NCBI GenBank assembly: GCA_963942565.1
Contig: OZ012699.1
Span: forward strand, 34,381,937-34,445,936
DNA length: 64,000 nt
DNA from: Maea johnstoni
Taxonomy: Eukaryota > Annelida > Polychaeta > Spionida > Magelonidae
Direction of reading: 5' to 3'
Within the stretch, counting starts at the first letter, position 1; the number at the start of each line of letters is the position of its first letter. Below, piece by piece: positions 1 to 10,626 of the stretch. The notes below the pieces were generated by a model. It did no database searches, was not told the DNA's origin, and saw nothing but the letters and a program-made list of their open reading frames with translations. Made by a program: the position numbers and the translations under genes.

Positions 1-138
1 TTATATTGTTTATTTCAGCTCTTCCACTTAATAAACACCCCCTTGTTGTAGCTCTGAACATTATATTGTTTATTTCAGCTCTTCCACTTAATAAACACCC
101 CCTTGTTGTAGCTCTGAAGATTTTATTGTTTGTTTCAG
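1..138 (+). repeat. 60-bp tandem repeat carrying the splice acceptor of the first ORP exon
   Basis: Units start at 1 and 61 and are almost identical. A third, starting at 121, runs into the exon. Each has the same tttcag followed by CTCTTCC and CTTAATAAAC, so the acceptor and the first bases of the exon are triplicated. Because 60 is a multiple of three, all three acceptors enter the same open frame. Confidence 0.9.
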
Positions 139-306
139 CTCTTCCGCTTAATAAACTCTCCCCCCTGTCGGAGCCTATGAAGAGAACGTTCAGTCTGAGC
201 CGAGAGCGCAACGCGAGTATCAAGTCTCGCGGCGGGAGTCTCGCGGGACAAGGCAAGGTGGCCGCGTGGCTTCTCGACACCAACGGTATAGACAAGTGTA
301 ATAAAG
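139..306 (+). CDS. ORP3/6/7-type oxysterol-binding protein-related gene, internal exon 1 of 7 seen
   Basis: An exon of 168 bases lies between a tttcag acceptor and a gtaaat donor. It begins two bases into a codon and ends one base into the next. It reads through SLSRERNASIKSRGG and then GQGKVAAWLLDTNGIDKC. That second stretch matches my memory of human ORP6 (GQSKVAAWLQDSEEMDRC), in the linker just after the PH domain. The PH domain must therefore lie upstream of the window. ORPs move sterols or phosphoinositides at membrane contact sites. The exon is richer in G+C and CpG than its flanks, like the later exons of this gene. Two further in-frame acceptor copies lie 60 and 120 bases upstream. 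Gene identity rests on several matched segments in consistent order over seven exons. Confidence 0.85.
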
Positions 307-934
307 GTAAATAGTCAATTCAAATCGAATTGAATTAAATTGATTAAATATGATTATTGGTATCCTATACTGTATACGGCTTTAATTTGGAGTGGAAAAA
401 TGTTCACTTTGCAGCCCTGCTGGAGGGTGTAAAGTTGGGCATTCAATCACTTAAATTATACTATAAATTTATTACTGTATAGATATTTATTTGAATGGTA
501 TTATTTTGGCACTATCATTGGGAGCGCAAAAATAGCGAAAATTAAATACCTGTTAAAAATATCAGTTATACAGTAGTGGTTAAGATGTCTTTTTGTAACT
601 ATACCAAATTGAGGCTTCTTTTTGTTTTTAGTTTATTTTTGGATCGTTTTGTAACAATCTCCATTTGGCAATGCAGCAAAGAGATATATAAAACATCAAA
701 TCTATTATGCTTTGCTTCTTTCTCTTTCCTAGTATAAAAGTATGTAATTTATAGGTTGATTTTTAATTTGATTGATTTATTTCATAACTAACGACTGCCC
801 AAGCTAAGATGCTGAAGATAGTGTAAATTTAGAAAAAAAAAATTCAAACATAATGCTATGTTTCTATCTCTTTATGATGTTATACAATTTATATACTATG
901 GACTTAATTTATGAATTTACATGTATTATTTCAG
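307..934 (+). other. ORP intron: AT-rich, one small inverted-end element
   Basis: No exon is seen. At 473-575 lies a roughly 100-bp unit ending in tactgtat / atacagta. It is the reverse complement of the repeat at 3570-3890. Confidence 0.6.
473..575 (-). mobile_element. Short TACTGTATA-ended MITE-like element
   Basis: The ends are tactgtata and tatacagta. The interior (gcgctattttcg-type core, written here as cgaaaatagcg on the other strand) matches the three tandem copies at 3570-3890 in inverse orientation. A single dispersed copy plus a tandem triplet suggests a small transposon that was later tandemly expanded. Confidence 0.6.
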
Positions 935-1038
935 ATCTTACCACTGCCCAGGCCAAGATATTTGAATTGTCGCAAATTTTAGAAAAACTACAAACTTTGT
1001 CCGCAAACATAGTTGCCCAGGAAGAGACTGTCTTAGAG
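935..1038 (+). CDS. ORP3/6/7-type gene, internal exon 2 (coiled-coil linker)
   Basis: The exon has 104 bases between a tttcag acceptor and a gtgaga donor. The single base left over from the previous exon completes an Asp codon, giving DLTTAQAKIFELSQILEKLQ and then a helical stretch ending in AQEETVLE. This lines up with ORP6 DLAHCQSNLVELSKLLQNLE, with its heptad-like Leu/Ile spacing. It ends in phase 0, as the next exon requires. The role is probably a structural or dimerising part of the linker. Confidence 0.85.
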
Positions 1039-1281
1039 GTGAGAACTTTAAATCATCAACTGATATTTTCTACAAAAATGTATTTCTTGAAAGTACCGTA
1101 TTCCTCCAAATAAGCGCACAGACCCCTAGAAATTTGGAATTTTGTTTTTTGTCACATTTACACCAAAGCGTGGCTAATTTGTGATAAGCCAGTTGTAAGT
1201 AGTGGAGGAAACTGGAGTAACCGGCAAAAACCACTGCCTAACCCCATGTCACTGGCAACTTTCTCACTTGCACAGATCTGA

Positions 1282-1502
1282 ATAACTTTGATGCTGCTGG
1301 TGGCTAATGTGGCCGATACAAAATGATACAAAAAACCTGTGAAATGACCGAAACCCTGGCAAATGAGTACTCATCTGAAAGTACAGAGCGAGAGTTTTCC
1401 TATGAATACTAACATGACAGGGTTTCAGATGGTTTTCAAATTTTCAAAAATCTTTGCGTCCTGGTGTTTGGACAAACATAGTCTCAGCATTGGAAGGGTT
1501 AA
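1282..1502 (-). mobile_element. piggyBac-like MITE, family 1
   Basis: Reads from a decayed taactttgatgctgctggtgg end to cagcattggaagggttaa. This is the reverse orientation of the family, whose best copies read TTAA-CCCTTCCAATGCTGAG to CAGCAGCATAAGGG-TTAA. TTAA flanks with CCC/GGG ends are the mark of piggyBac-type insertion; no transposase is present. Confidence 0.75.
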
Positions 1503-2313
1503 GCTCGTAGCGACCATGTATTGTTGCCTCGATCGACTGTGCGTGGGGTGCGGCTAATTGGAAGATTGCCAAAACCCCTTTTAGAAAATATTTAGCTAAC
1601 TTGCTAAGGGAACATGTGCTTATTTCAACGAATTGATTCTTGAAATTTTAAAATCGGAATCTTACTGATTTTCTTTGCAAATAGTCATTTTTTTGTAGGG
1701 GGGGGGGGGCTGCAGTGTGCATTATTTGGTTAATGATGTACAAATATGTGAATATAAGCCAGTATTTTTTAGATACGATAGAGCAAAACTACTATTTTTC
1801 TTATCTCATCAAAATAGCATTATCTTTTTGTAATTCTACCAAAATAAGTTTCTTTTTGTTTTAAGTCTATTTTTGAATATTTTTTGTAAAAATCTCCATT
1901 TCGGAGATTACATATAGCAGATATTCTGATTTTATACCCAATTATTTAAACGTCTATAAATAGGACAAGATTCATTAGAGTTTATTTTCTTCAAAACTTT
2001 TTCTTTGATTTCTGAGAATCTTGATACCAGAGAGAGCTTAATTCCAGCATGCTGTTGTCATGGCAACACTACCTTCTTTTTATTTGCTTATCATATTTCT
2101 TATAATGAAACTATGTCTGATTTGTGTTGCATTTTGTTTTTCGCCTATTATGTTGCTTCATTTCAACTTTGGTTGGTGATAGAGCATTTGTATAGAACTT
2201 TTGAAATAATGTTTTGGGAAAAAATGTCAAGTAGATGTTTGTAACTGAATATGTGATTTGCATTACAATTTAGATATTTTGTTCTATGTTTATTATGTTA
2301 GCACCAGTATCTC

Positions 2314-2526
2314 TTAACCCTTCCAATGCTGAGACTACTTTCGTCCCAAGTACAAGAATGTGAAATCTTTTGAAAATCATCGAAACCCTGTCATGTTGGT
2401 ATTCATTGGATAGCTCTCGCTGAGTACTCTCAGATGAGTACCCATTTGCCAGGGTTTCAGTCATTTTTCAATTTTTTTGTATTACTTTGTAATGGCCAAA
2501 TTAGCCACCAGCAGCATAAGGGTTAA
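2314..2526 (+). mobile_element. piggyBac-like MITE, family 1, well-kept copy
   Basis: TTAA at both edges, ends ccctt...aaggg, about 213 bases, no coding capacity. The interior includes the family-wide gctctcgctgagtactctc block. Confidence 0.85.
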
Positions 2527-2557
2527 TTCACATATAATTTAATGTTGTGATTTTCCT

Positions 2558-3010
2558 TTAACCCATCCATGCCCAGACTGCTCCTTGATAGTGTAATCTG
2601 CAGCTGTATTTCTGAAAATATCTAAGGAATAAAGCATAAATTCACAAAATATTTAAACCCATTAATGCTCATAATGGCCAAAACAGCCTGACAATTTAGA
2701 TGGAAATATTGCAGGCAAAAACAAATTCAAGAAAATATTTGATGGAGATATGTTTATCAGGATATTACTAACAACTCTACTTCAAACATTTTGTAAAATT
2801 ATTCTTAATTCCAAAATTGTAGTCATAAGTATCGGAGTTGCAGACGACAATTTCTGGAGAAATCCTTAAGCATTAATGAGTTAAGGAGAGTTGTAGGCTA
2901 GGTTTTCATCAACATTTCTCTTTCAAATATTCTCTGAATACGCTTTTGTTGGAGAGATCTCACCAAAAAAGTCATCTTTTTTTTGGCCGCCATGAGCATG
3001 AAAAGGTTAA
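2558..3010 (+). mobile_element. Family 2 MITE split by a second family 2 copy
   Basis: The outer copy starts ttaacccatccatgcccag and resumes after 2884 with ggagagttgta, ending atgagcatgaaaaggttaa. The inner copy occupies 2653-2884, with its own ttaa edges and aacccattaatgctca end. The outer sequence continues directly across the insertion, which shows that TTAA was the target. Confidence 0.75.
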
Positions 3011-3243
3011 TTATAACCCTTCTACTCTAGTTCTGTGGTGCACGAAGGTCATGACAATTTTAGGGATATTTTTTTTAACCACAGCGCATTTTGGAAAATA
3101 TTTCAAGCAGTAATAATTATAGGAACCTCATCAATAGAAAATAGAGTTTGTTGTTGGAATAAAATCTGAGTTTTTGAGTCATTTTATAAAGTATTTTAAA
3201 ACTCAGATGATACTTGTACATTAATCTGGCATGAATGAGTTAA
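3011..3243 (+). mobile_element. Diverged TTAA-bounded MITE
   Basis: Runs from aacccttctactctagttc to ctggcatgaatgagttaa, with the aaaatattt...ttttgagtcattttat middle typical of family 2. Old and strongly diverged. Confidence 0.5.
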
Positions 3244-3432
3244 ATTGTATTGTTTTTATGTCTCTAAGTTATGTTTTTTCAATGTTTTCACCATGACGTA
3301 TGTTACGTACAAAATGCTCCGCACTTAATGGCTAGAATGAATTCTATTGGCTGTCTGTACCTCTTGCCTTGCTTGACGATATTAACCCCCTCCTCGTTCT
3401 CTCTCTCTTTCCCCACACGTCTTGTTGCCTAG

Positions 3433-3570
3433 ATACGAGAGCTAGATCCTGCAAATATCAAAAAGGATAAAAGCTCAAAAATTCGCATTTCACTTCGTAA
3501 GGGACTTCGCAGGGAGAAGAAGAGTAGTACTCCGAGTTTGAATTTGATGGACTCTGGACCACGCCTCTCA
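3433..3570 (+). CDS. ORP3/6/7-type gene, internal exon 3 (basic linker)
   Basis: The exon is 138 bases (46 codons, phase 0 at both ends), from a ctag acceptor to a gtgagt donor. It reads IRELDPANIKKDKSSKI followed by a basic stretch with RKGLRREKKSS and a Ser-rich end. ORP6 has a similarly basic segment (ISKKDKRVTRRWRTKS) at this place. The basic cluster could touch acidic membranes, which is inference. The donor forms the first bases of a 107-bp tandem repeat that follows. Confidence 0.8.
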
Positions 3571-3890
3571 GTGAGTACCGTATAACTGGTATTTTTACAG
3601 GCATCTAATTTTCGCTATTTTCGTGCTCCCCATGATAGCGCCAAAATAGTATCCTTCAAATAAATATCTTGCTTTCATTGAGTATTGTATAACTGGTATT
3701 TTTTACAGAAATTCATTTTTCGCTATTTTCGCGCTCCCCATGATAGCGCCAAAATAACATCCTTCAAATAAATATCAAGCTTTCAGTGAGTACTGTATAA
3801 CTGGTATTTTTACAGGTATTTAATTTTCGCTATTTTCGCGCTCTTCATGATAGCGCCAAAATAACATCCTTCAAATAAATATCCTGCTTT
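3570..3890 (+). repeat. Tandem triplicate (about 107 bp) beginning at the splice donor
   Basis: Three units start near 3570, 3677 and 3785, each with ...gagta(c/t)(c/t)gtataactgg, a cgctattttcg core and aaataaatatc. The first unit supplies the real gtgagt donor of the exon ending at 3570. The third unit again reads CA|gtgagt, a duplicate donor sequence. The middle copy has lost it. Confidence 0.85.
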
Positions 3891-4308
3891 GTATCTCAGC
3901 AGTTGGAAAATGCTTGAAGGAAGTTATCCTCTTTTGCCCTTAGTTTGGATTAAAAGTTTAAAAGAATACTTCAATTATAAGGCAAACCTCAGAAGAACCT
4001 TGAAGAAATGATGTTATGTGTATGTAATCTCACACAAGTATTTATCTAAAATGCTCTGTTACTTTCAAGTTAACTTGTATTTTAGGACATATGAGTGTTC
4101 TATGTATATATGGTTTTGATTTGTGTACATGTTACTTGTATTGTCTTTTATGATGGCAGACATTGGTGTGTTCTGGATTTAGTGTATTCTATGTACGTTC
4201 TAGCTGTCTAGCAATCTGTTTGTATAGATTTAGTATTTGAGAATGTGATATTCCCAAAGTAGTGTGTGATTGCTCCAAATCAGGTGATAGAATTTTATTA
4301 TTATATAT

Positions 4309-5170
4309 TGAAATAGGTGATATTGCCCTAAATATTATATGAAGAAGCAGGCAATATTATCTGCTTTATTATTTGGTGAAATAGGTGATATTGCCCTCAA
4401 TATTACATGGAGAAGCAGGCAATATTATATGTATCATTATATAGTGGAATAGGTGATATTGCTAACAATATTACATGAAGAAGCAGGCAATATTATATGT
4501 ATCATTATATAGTGGAATAGGTGATATTGCCCTCAATATTACATGGAGAAGCAGGCAATATTATATGTATTACGGTGAAATATGTGATATTACCAACACT
4601 ATGAAGATTAGCAGGCAATATTATACATATTATTATATGGTGAAATAGATGATATTGCCCTCAATATTACATGGAGAAGCAGGCAATATTATATGTATTA
4701 TTATATAGTGGAATAGGTGATGTTGCCAACAATATTACATGAAGAAGCAGGCAATATTATATGTATTATTATATGGTGAAGTAGGGGATTTTGCCCTCAA
4801 TATTACATGGAGAAGCAGGCAATATTATATGTTTTATTACATGTTGAAGTGGGTGATATTGCCAACAATATTACATGAAGTAGCAGGCAATATTATCTGT
4901 ATTATTACATGGTGAAATAGGTGATTTTGCCAACAATATTACATGAAGTAGCAGGCAATATTATCTGCATTTTTACATGGTGAAATAAGTGATATTGCCT
5001 TCAATATTGCATGAAGTAACAGGCGATATTATATGCATTATTACATTGTGAGATAGGTGATATTGCCAACAATATTACATGAAGAAACAGGCAATATTAT
5101 CTGTATTATTACATGGTGAAATAGGTGATATTGCACTCATTATTACATGAAAAAGCAGGCAACATTGGAG
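4309..5170 (+). repeat. 68-bp minisatellite, about 13 units
   Basis: Units start gtgaaataggtgatattgcc and continue aatattacatg, agaagcaggcaatattat and attattatatg. Unit starts fall about every 68 bases (4376, 4444, 4512, 4640, 4708, 4776 and so on); one unit is a few bases short. Each unit contains the inverted pair gatattgcc / ggcaatatt, so every unit can form a small hairpin. Confidence 0.9.
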
Positions 5171-5547
5171 TTGTTCAATATGAAGATTTTGGTTTATTTT
5201 CAGGTTCCACCCTCTGTAAAAATATCAATGAATGATACTATATGTTTTACATGTTTCATGCCATTGGTCAATGTGCTCAGCCAATCATAATTGTTATACC
5301 CATTCACTGCTCAGTATGGCGTATGCAAGTGGTGTGACAACCTGAATACAATGAGAAATTGAATGAATGTCTGGGAATGAGTGTCTGGGAATAAAAGGGT
5401 AAAGTGTATGTACGTATGTACATTTGTACATACATATGTACATATGTACATATGTATGTACATACATATATACATGTGTAAACTATGTACTTACTTTTTT
5501 TTGAAGCCTGGTATGTCCTTCTGCTTGCCAACATGTGCATATAATTT

Positions 5548-5787
5548 TAAGGCCTAAAAAAGTTGTTTGTTTCCTGTAACCCTACCCTCGCAAGTTTTTA
5601 TTCAAAAAAGTACCTACCCTAAAGTTTTTTTCGCCCTCCCGACTCCTAACTCCCAGTCAACGTAAAACATGCATAAAACACACATTTTTGACCATAAAAA
5701 TTGTCCAAAAAAAAAAGTTTACCAACCTACAATCCCTATTTTTTTGGGCCGTTACAGGAAACAAACAATTATTTTTTCTATGCCTAA
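5548..5787 (+). mobile_element. MITE with about 33-bp inverted ends (GGCCTAAAAAAGTTGTTTG type)
   Basis: The left end ggcctaaaaaagttgtttg followed by tttcctgtaac is mirrored at the right by gttacaggaaacaaacaatt followed by attttttctatgcc. About 240 bases, non-coding. A superfamily cannot be assigned from the ends alone. Confidence 0.75.
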
Positions 5788-5913
5788 TGCTGTCCATGTA
5801 CATGCATTGTATGTAAGTCAGTCTGTATGTTTGTGTGCTCGCCTGTAATTGCTACAGTGTTTGATTGGCTTGTCTGTCTGTTTGTCTGCATTTTAGAGAT
5901 GCATGAATGTTGA

Positions 5914-6100
<187 letters not shown>

Positions 6101-6318
6101 CAAAGACATGCGATCAGGCGGTGATTTTCTTCCAATACTCCATTTAACTCCACAACTTACAACTTGCTGATCACTATTTAACCTCAATATTTTTCAGAAA
6201 AAGTGAGAAAAATCTGAATTCCAAAATTCAAATCCGAATTAGCAGTTATCATGTTATAGATTGTAAATTTTTACATTAGGAACTGTGCTTAATTACTGAA
6301 TTATTGTCAAAAAGACAC

Positions 6319-6425
6319 TTAAACCTTCCAATGATGAGGCTACTTTCATCCAAAGCACAAGGCTGCAAAAAATTGTTGCGTCCTTGTGATTTGGATAAAT
6401 GTAGCCTTAGCATTGGAAGGGTTAA
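6319..6425. mobile_element. Foldback derivative of family 1 MITE (two left ends)
   Basis: Both edges are the CCTTCCAATG-type end: ttaaaccttccaatgatgag on the left and tagcattggaagggttaa on the right. The ctacttt/catccaaag inner parts also mirror each other. The normal right end is absent. Confidence 0.75.
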
Positions 6426-6656
6426 GTAAGGAATGCTTGAGAAAAGAGGGTGTATATATGTATGTACAATTGTCTGTATTTTTGCCTGGTTGTGGGTCCT
6501 GTTTTATTTGTACGATTGTCAATATTTCTGCTGATAGTGGGTCCTGTTTTTGTTTGTATGATTGTCTGTATTTTGCCTGGTTGTGGGTCCTGTTTTATTC
6601 TAGGAATGTATTTAGTCGGAACGCGTTCTTCAATGTCTTCATTCTTTCTCTCGCAG

Positions 6657-6701
6657 GATTCGTCGACCATTCGGCAAAGTGTCCCTGCTTTTCTTAACCG
6701 G
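6657..6701 (+). CDS. Candidate 45-bp microexon of the ORP gene
   Basis: A strong pyrimidine-rich acceptor (ttctttctctcgcag) opens a short phase-0 stretch reading DSSTIRQSVPAFLNR, followed by gtacat, which could be a donor. The length is a multiple of three, so including or skipping it keeps the frame between the exons ending at 3570 and starting at 13262. Its CpG-containing codons resemble the other exons more than the intron. I cannot match it to a named segment of the family, so it may be an optional exon or chance. Confidence 0.35.
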
Positions 6702-7538
6702 GTACATTTTACGTTTGCTTCATTGTTTCGTGTGTGGCATGCAGCTGCTTGTGCATCTTCCCTCGTATCCATGGAAACGACTGAACTTTATGCAAATGTT
6801 TGCCAATTAAGATCAACTGTGATATATGATGATGAAAAATTAAATGTTTTATTTAAAATGATGGGAGAAATCATTTTTCGTCGTGTTCATGATCTGACAA
6901 GATGATTGGTTGAATTTTTATTGACCAAATATTGACCAATTTTTTCAAGAGCATAATTAGAAATGTTTTCATATGAACACAACAGAGTTGTTGTCTTTAA
7001 GTTCAAAGTGAAAACCAAATGTTACTGAAAGATTTTTTTCAGTGAATGATAAAGTTTTTTACTGATGATAACAAGTTCCCATTTTCATAAGAGTTTCACA
7101 ATTTTCTACTCATTTGCAATTTTGAAAACTTCAGAAATATGGCACAATTTGTTTCATTACCGACTACCCATGACATTTCTCACGGCCATTTTGTTTCTTA
7201 TAAACAAAATGGCTGCCAAAGTTCAGTCACCTGTGGATCTTTCAGGGATGTTTAGTTGAAAGATGGTTGCTGAGTTGGAAGGGGATGGGGGTACAAACGT
7301 TTCTGAGAAAGTACAGTAATTAGGTTAAGTAATCCCTCCTCAAATATTTCTCAAATTGTTCTCAATTTAGGAATCAAAAAACCAAAAAATGTCAGATTGT
7401 GTGTAAATTTCAGATGTATAATTCTTTAGAAATTAACTTGTCATTCCAGGATTGACAAGTAAATTTGAAGGTTTAAAAGAGGTTGTTTAACCTATTAGTG
7501 ACTAGATAACTCCATAAAAGAGTATTCTGAATGTTAAT

Positions 7539-7740
7539 TTAACCCTTCCAATGCTGAAGCTACTTTTGTCCAAAACATAAGGACACAGACATTTAAACCC
7601 TGTCATGTTTGTATTCATTGGATAGCTCTTGCTGAATACTTTCAGATGAGTACCCATGTGCCAGGGTTTCAAAGATTTCTCAGGGTTTTTGTGCATTTTT
7701 TTTGTATTGGTTAAATTAGCCGCCGGCAGCTAAAGGGTTA
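7539..7740 (+). mobile_element. piggyBac-like MITE, family 1
   Basis: TTAA then cccttccaatgctgaagc, ending ccggcagctaaagggtta; about 202 bases. Confidence 0.85.
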
Positions 7741-8177
7741 GAATATTTTTCTATAGAACTAGAAAGGCAACTATGGTTTTATAAACCTATGCATTCTTTA
7801 ACCACAGAATACAAAAAAAAGATCTCTGAAATAGACAGTCATGACTCTTGGGCTGTCATATTTGTTTTCTGAAGATACAGTGAGACATGCAAATACATAT
7901 CCAGTTATCACAAGTATACATGATGCATATTTTTAGTATTTATCTACCATTTCCATTGAAGTAAAGCTTTAAAAAATGGTTGCTTGAAATCAACATATTC
8001 CAAGATAATTTCCCACCAAAGATATTTGGGTGTAATAGCATGTATATGCTGGAATTGACAAGCTGTTTTGGAGGAACTATCTGATGCCAATGAAGGCTAC
8101 CCCATAGCTGTGCCGTCTAATGTATTGTTCAGCAAACCCCTATTTTATCTCCCATCCGTACCAATTGAAGCTTGAAA

Positions 8178-8740
8178 TTTCCTAGGATTAACCTATTATA
8201 TGAAAATCTGAAAGATTTCTGAGGATTAATCTCTGAAAATCCAAGGATTTCTTCTTGGGATTAACCCATTGAAATCTAAGAATTTTATCGTAAGATTAAC
8301 CCATGAAAATCTAAGAATTTTTAGGTTTAACCCATAAAAATATAAGGATTTTCTTAAAATCAGCCCATGAAAATCCAAGGATTTCTTAAGATTAACCTAT
8401 AAAAATCCAAGGATTTCCTAGGATTAACCTACGAAAATCTGAAAGATTTCTGAGGATTAATCTCTGAAAATCCAAGAAAATCTAAGAATTTTATCGTAAG
8501 ATTAACCCATGAAGATCCAAGGATTTCTTAGGATTAACCTCTAAAAATCCAAGGATTTCTTAGGATTAACCCATGAAAATCCAAGGATTTCTTAGGATTA
8601 ACCCATGAAAATCCAAGGATTTCTTAGGATTAACCTATGAAAAACCAAGGATTTCTCAACTACTATCTATGAACATCTAAGGATTTCCTAGGATTTTTCC
8701 CAAAAAATTACAAGTATTTCCAAGAATTTCTAAGCTACAT
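8178..8740 (+). repeat. About 32-36 bp minisatellite (ATCCAAGGATTTCTTAGGATTAACC type)
   Basis: Roughly 15 units alternate aaaatccaaggatttct and taggattaacccatg. Both contain short palindromes (atccaaggat, cctagg). A short stray piece of the same motif occurs at 10286-10326. Confidence 0.85.
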
Positions 8741-8988
8741 TTGTAAGTGCATCGCATATGGTCCCAGATTTGAATCCAGCTTGAAGCTTGTTAGAGAGAT
8801 CTCACCGATTTTGGTTAGTCAGTGTTTATCTCTGGGTTCTGATGATGAGTGAATTTCAATGCCAATTTTACATTGCTCCTGTAGCACCGTAGCACCCAAC
8901 CCATCTCCGCTCAGAGACTGTGTTAGATTTGCATGCAGCTTTTGCTTGTACATGTATAAATATTACATTTTGAATCTAATGGAAAGTC

Positions 8989-9201
8989 TTAACCCTTATG
9001 CTGCTGGTGGCTAACTTGGCATGTACAAAATGATGCAAAAAACCTGAAAAATCATTGAAAGCCTGGTGCATTGGTACTCATCTGAGAGTGCTCGGTGAGA
9101 GCTATCCAATGAATACCAACATGACAGGGTCTAGATGATTTTCAAACATCTTTGCATCCTTGTGCTTAGGACAAAAGTAGTCTCAGCATTGGAAGGGCTA
9201 A
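8989..9201 (-). mobile_element. piggyBac-like MITE, family 1
   Basis: Starts ttaacccttatgctgctggt and ends cagcattggaagggctaa; reverse orientation. Confidence 0.85.
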
Positions 9202-10403
9202 TAGAATATTTTGTCTATTTCACCCAACCATTTGTATTTTTGAGTGCTCTGGTGGTGGAAACACATAAGAGAAGCATTTTTAACTATATAAAATTCATCA
9301 TTGGTTGAAAATGAATACCAGTAATTTGTTCTTAATAAAAATTATCTCTTATCATTGAACCATATTTTGAAAGAAATATATGATTTAGTATTGGCCATTT
9401 GGTGATAATGATGATCATTCTGAACATATTTCACCCACAAATATATATTTTTTGATAAACTATAAGTGAAATTTTTGATCAAATGTTTTTAGTTTTTAGT
9501 AGTATCTCAGTATTTTCTTCAAAAATGTATGTTTATCAATAAGCTATGATTCAGAGGAATATTTAATCAAAGGTTCCTTACTCAATGATCATGGTGAATA
9601 AGGAATGTTCCAATATTTCATCCCCAATTTTATGTTTAGAAATACTTTGTTTGTGCGACCATCAGGTTATTCTTGATATAAATGGTGTAATTGTTGTCAT
9701 ATTTATATATAACTGTATGTCCTGTTAGTTGTTTATGTGTTAATTGTTCCATATTAAGACATCCACTAATACTACATCATTGAGGGGTTATTTGCACATG
9801 ATATACAGTACAGACATTTAATTTCTACACAAGTCGACTGGGCGTCTGCCAGTGCATGGTTATACAAACACTCATGGATAACATGTCAAAAAATAAGCCA
9901 AGCACATCAATGGCACAGGTAGCTTGCAAATCAAAGCTACATTTAGTTGTGAGGTCAGCCATCCATGCTCAGGAAATTGGGTGGCAATTGGGTGTGCGGT
10001 ATTGTGCCCGGACAGCCGACGGATTTAGTGCAGGAATTAAATGTCAGCACTGTACATGAAAACATCAATTTTCATTTCAGCATTCCAGAACTAGAATTTG
10101 TAGTAGTCTTATAGTTCTATTCAAGGTTACTGTAATTTGGAACCTGATTTCTTTCAATTTTAGGAAGAATTATTAGATCAGAAATTTGCCTTGTATATAT
10201 TAAACAAAGTGTATTTACACAAGATCTGCATTGTGTTATTGCATTATTGCAATTTGTTACAAAATGAAGCTGGGAAAATTAAGAAATTCCTAGGATTATC
10301 CTAGGAAAATCCAAGGATTTCCTAGAAAGTCTGAGCTACATTTCAAAGGGGTTATAAGTTGTTATATAGTTTCAGGAATTGGTATTCTAAGAAAACACTT
10401 GTG

Positions 10404-10626
10404 TTGAACCCTTATGCTGCTGGTGGCTAATTTGGCCAATACAAAACGACACTAAAACCTGAAAAATGACTGAAACCGTGGCACATGGGTACTCATCACA
10501 GAGCACTCAGTGAGAGCTTTCTAATGAATACCAACACTGCAGGGTTTTGATGGTTTTCAAAAACAATTGCATCCTTGTGCTTGAGATAAAAGTAGTCACA
10601 TTAGCCAGCAGCATCATAAAGGTAAA
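10404..10626. mobile_element. Family 1 MITE derivative with two right-type ends
   Basis: Left end cccttatgctgctggtggc; right end ttagccagcagcatcataaa. Both are the CTGCTGG-type terminus, the converse of the 6319 copy. Confidence 0.65.

Larger units (their letters stand above)
1039..3432 (+). other. ORP intron filled with MITE copies
   Basis: Holds a truncated TACCGTATTC-ended element near 1096, a reverse copy of a dispersed roughly 90-bp repeat (1170-1250), piggyBac-like elements at 1282-1502 and 2314-2526, a nested pair at 2558-3010 and a related TTAA-bounded unit at 3011-3243. A G tract lies near 1699. No further exon recognised. Confidence 0.6.

Noticed and set aside
4309-5170. CRISPR-like regularly spaced repeat
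   Set aside because: Whole units repeat without unique spacers, and the DNA is clearly eukaryotic; the same holds for 8178-8740 and 40416-40910.
6386-6905. Overlapping ORFs of 103, 116 and 151 codons
   Set aside because: Composed of a tandem ttgtgggtcctgtttt-type repeat and a MITE end; only the 45-bp segment at 6657 has exon-like features.
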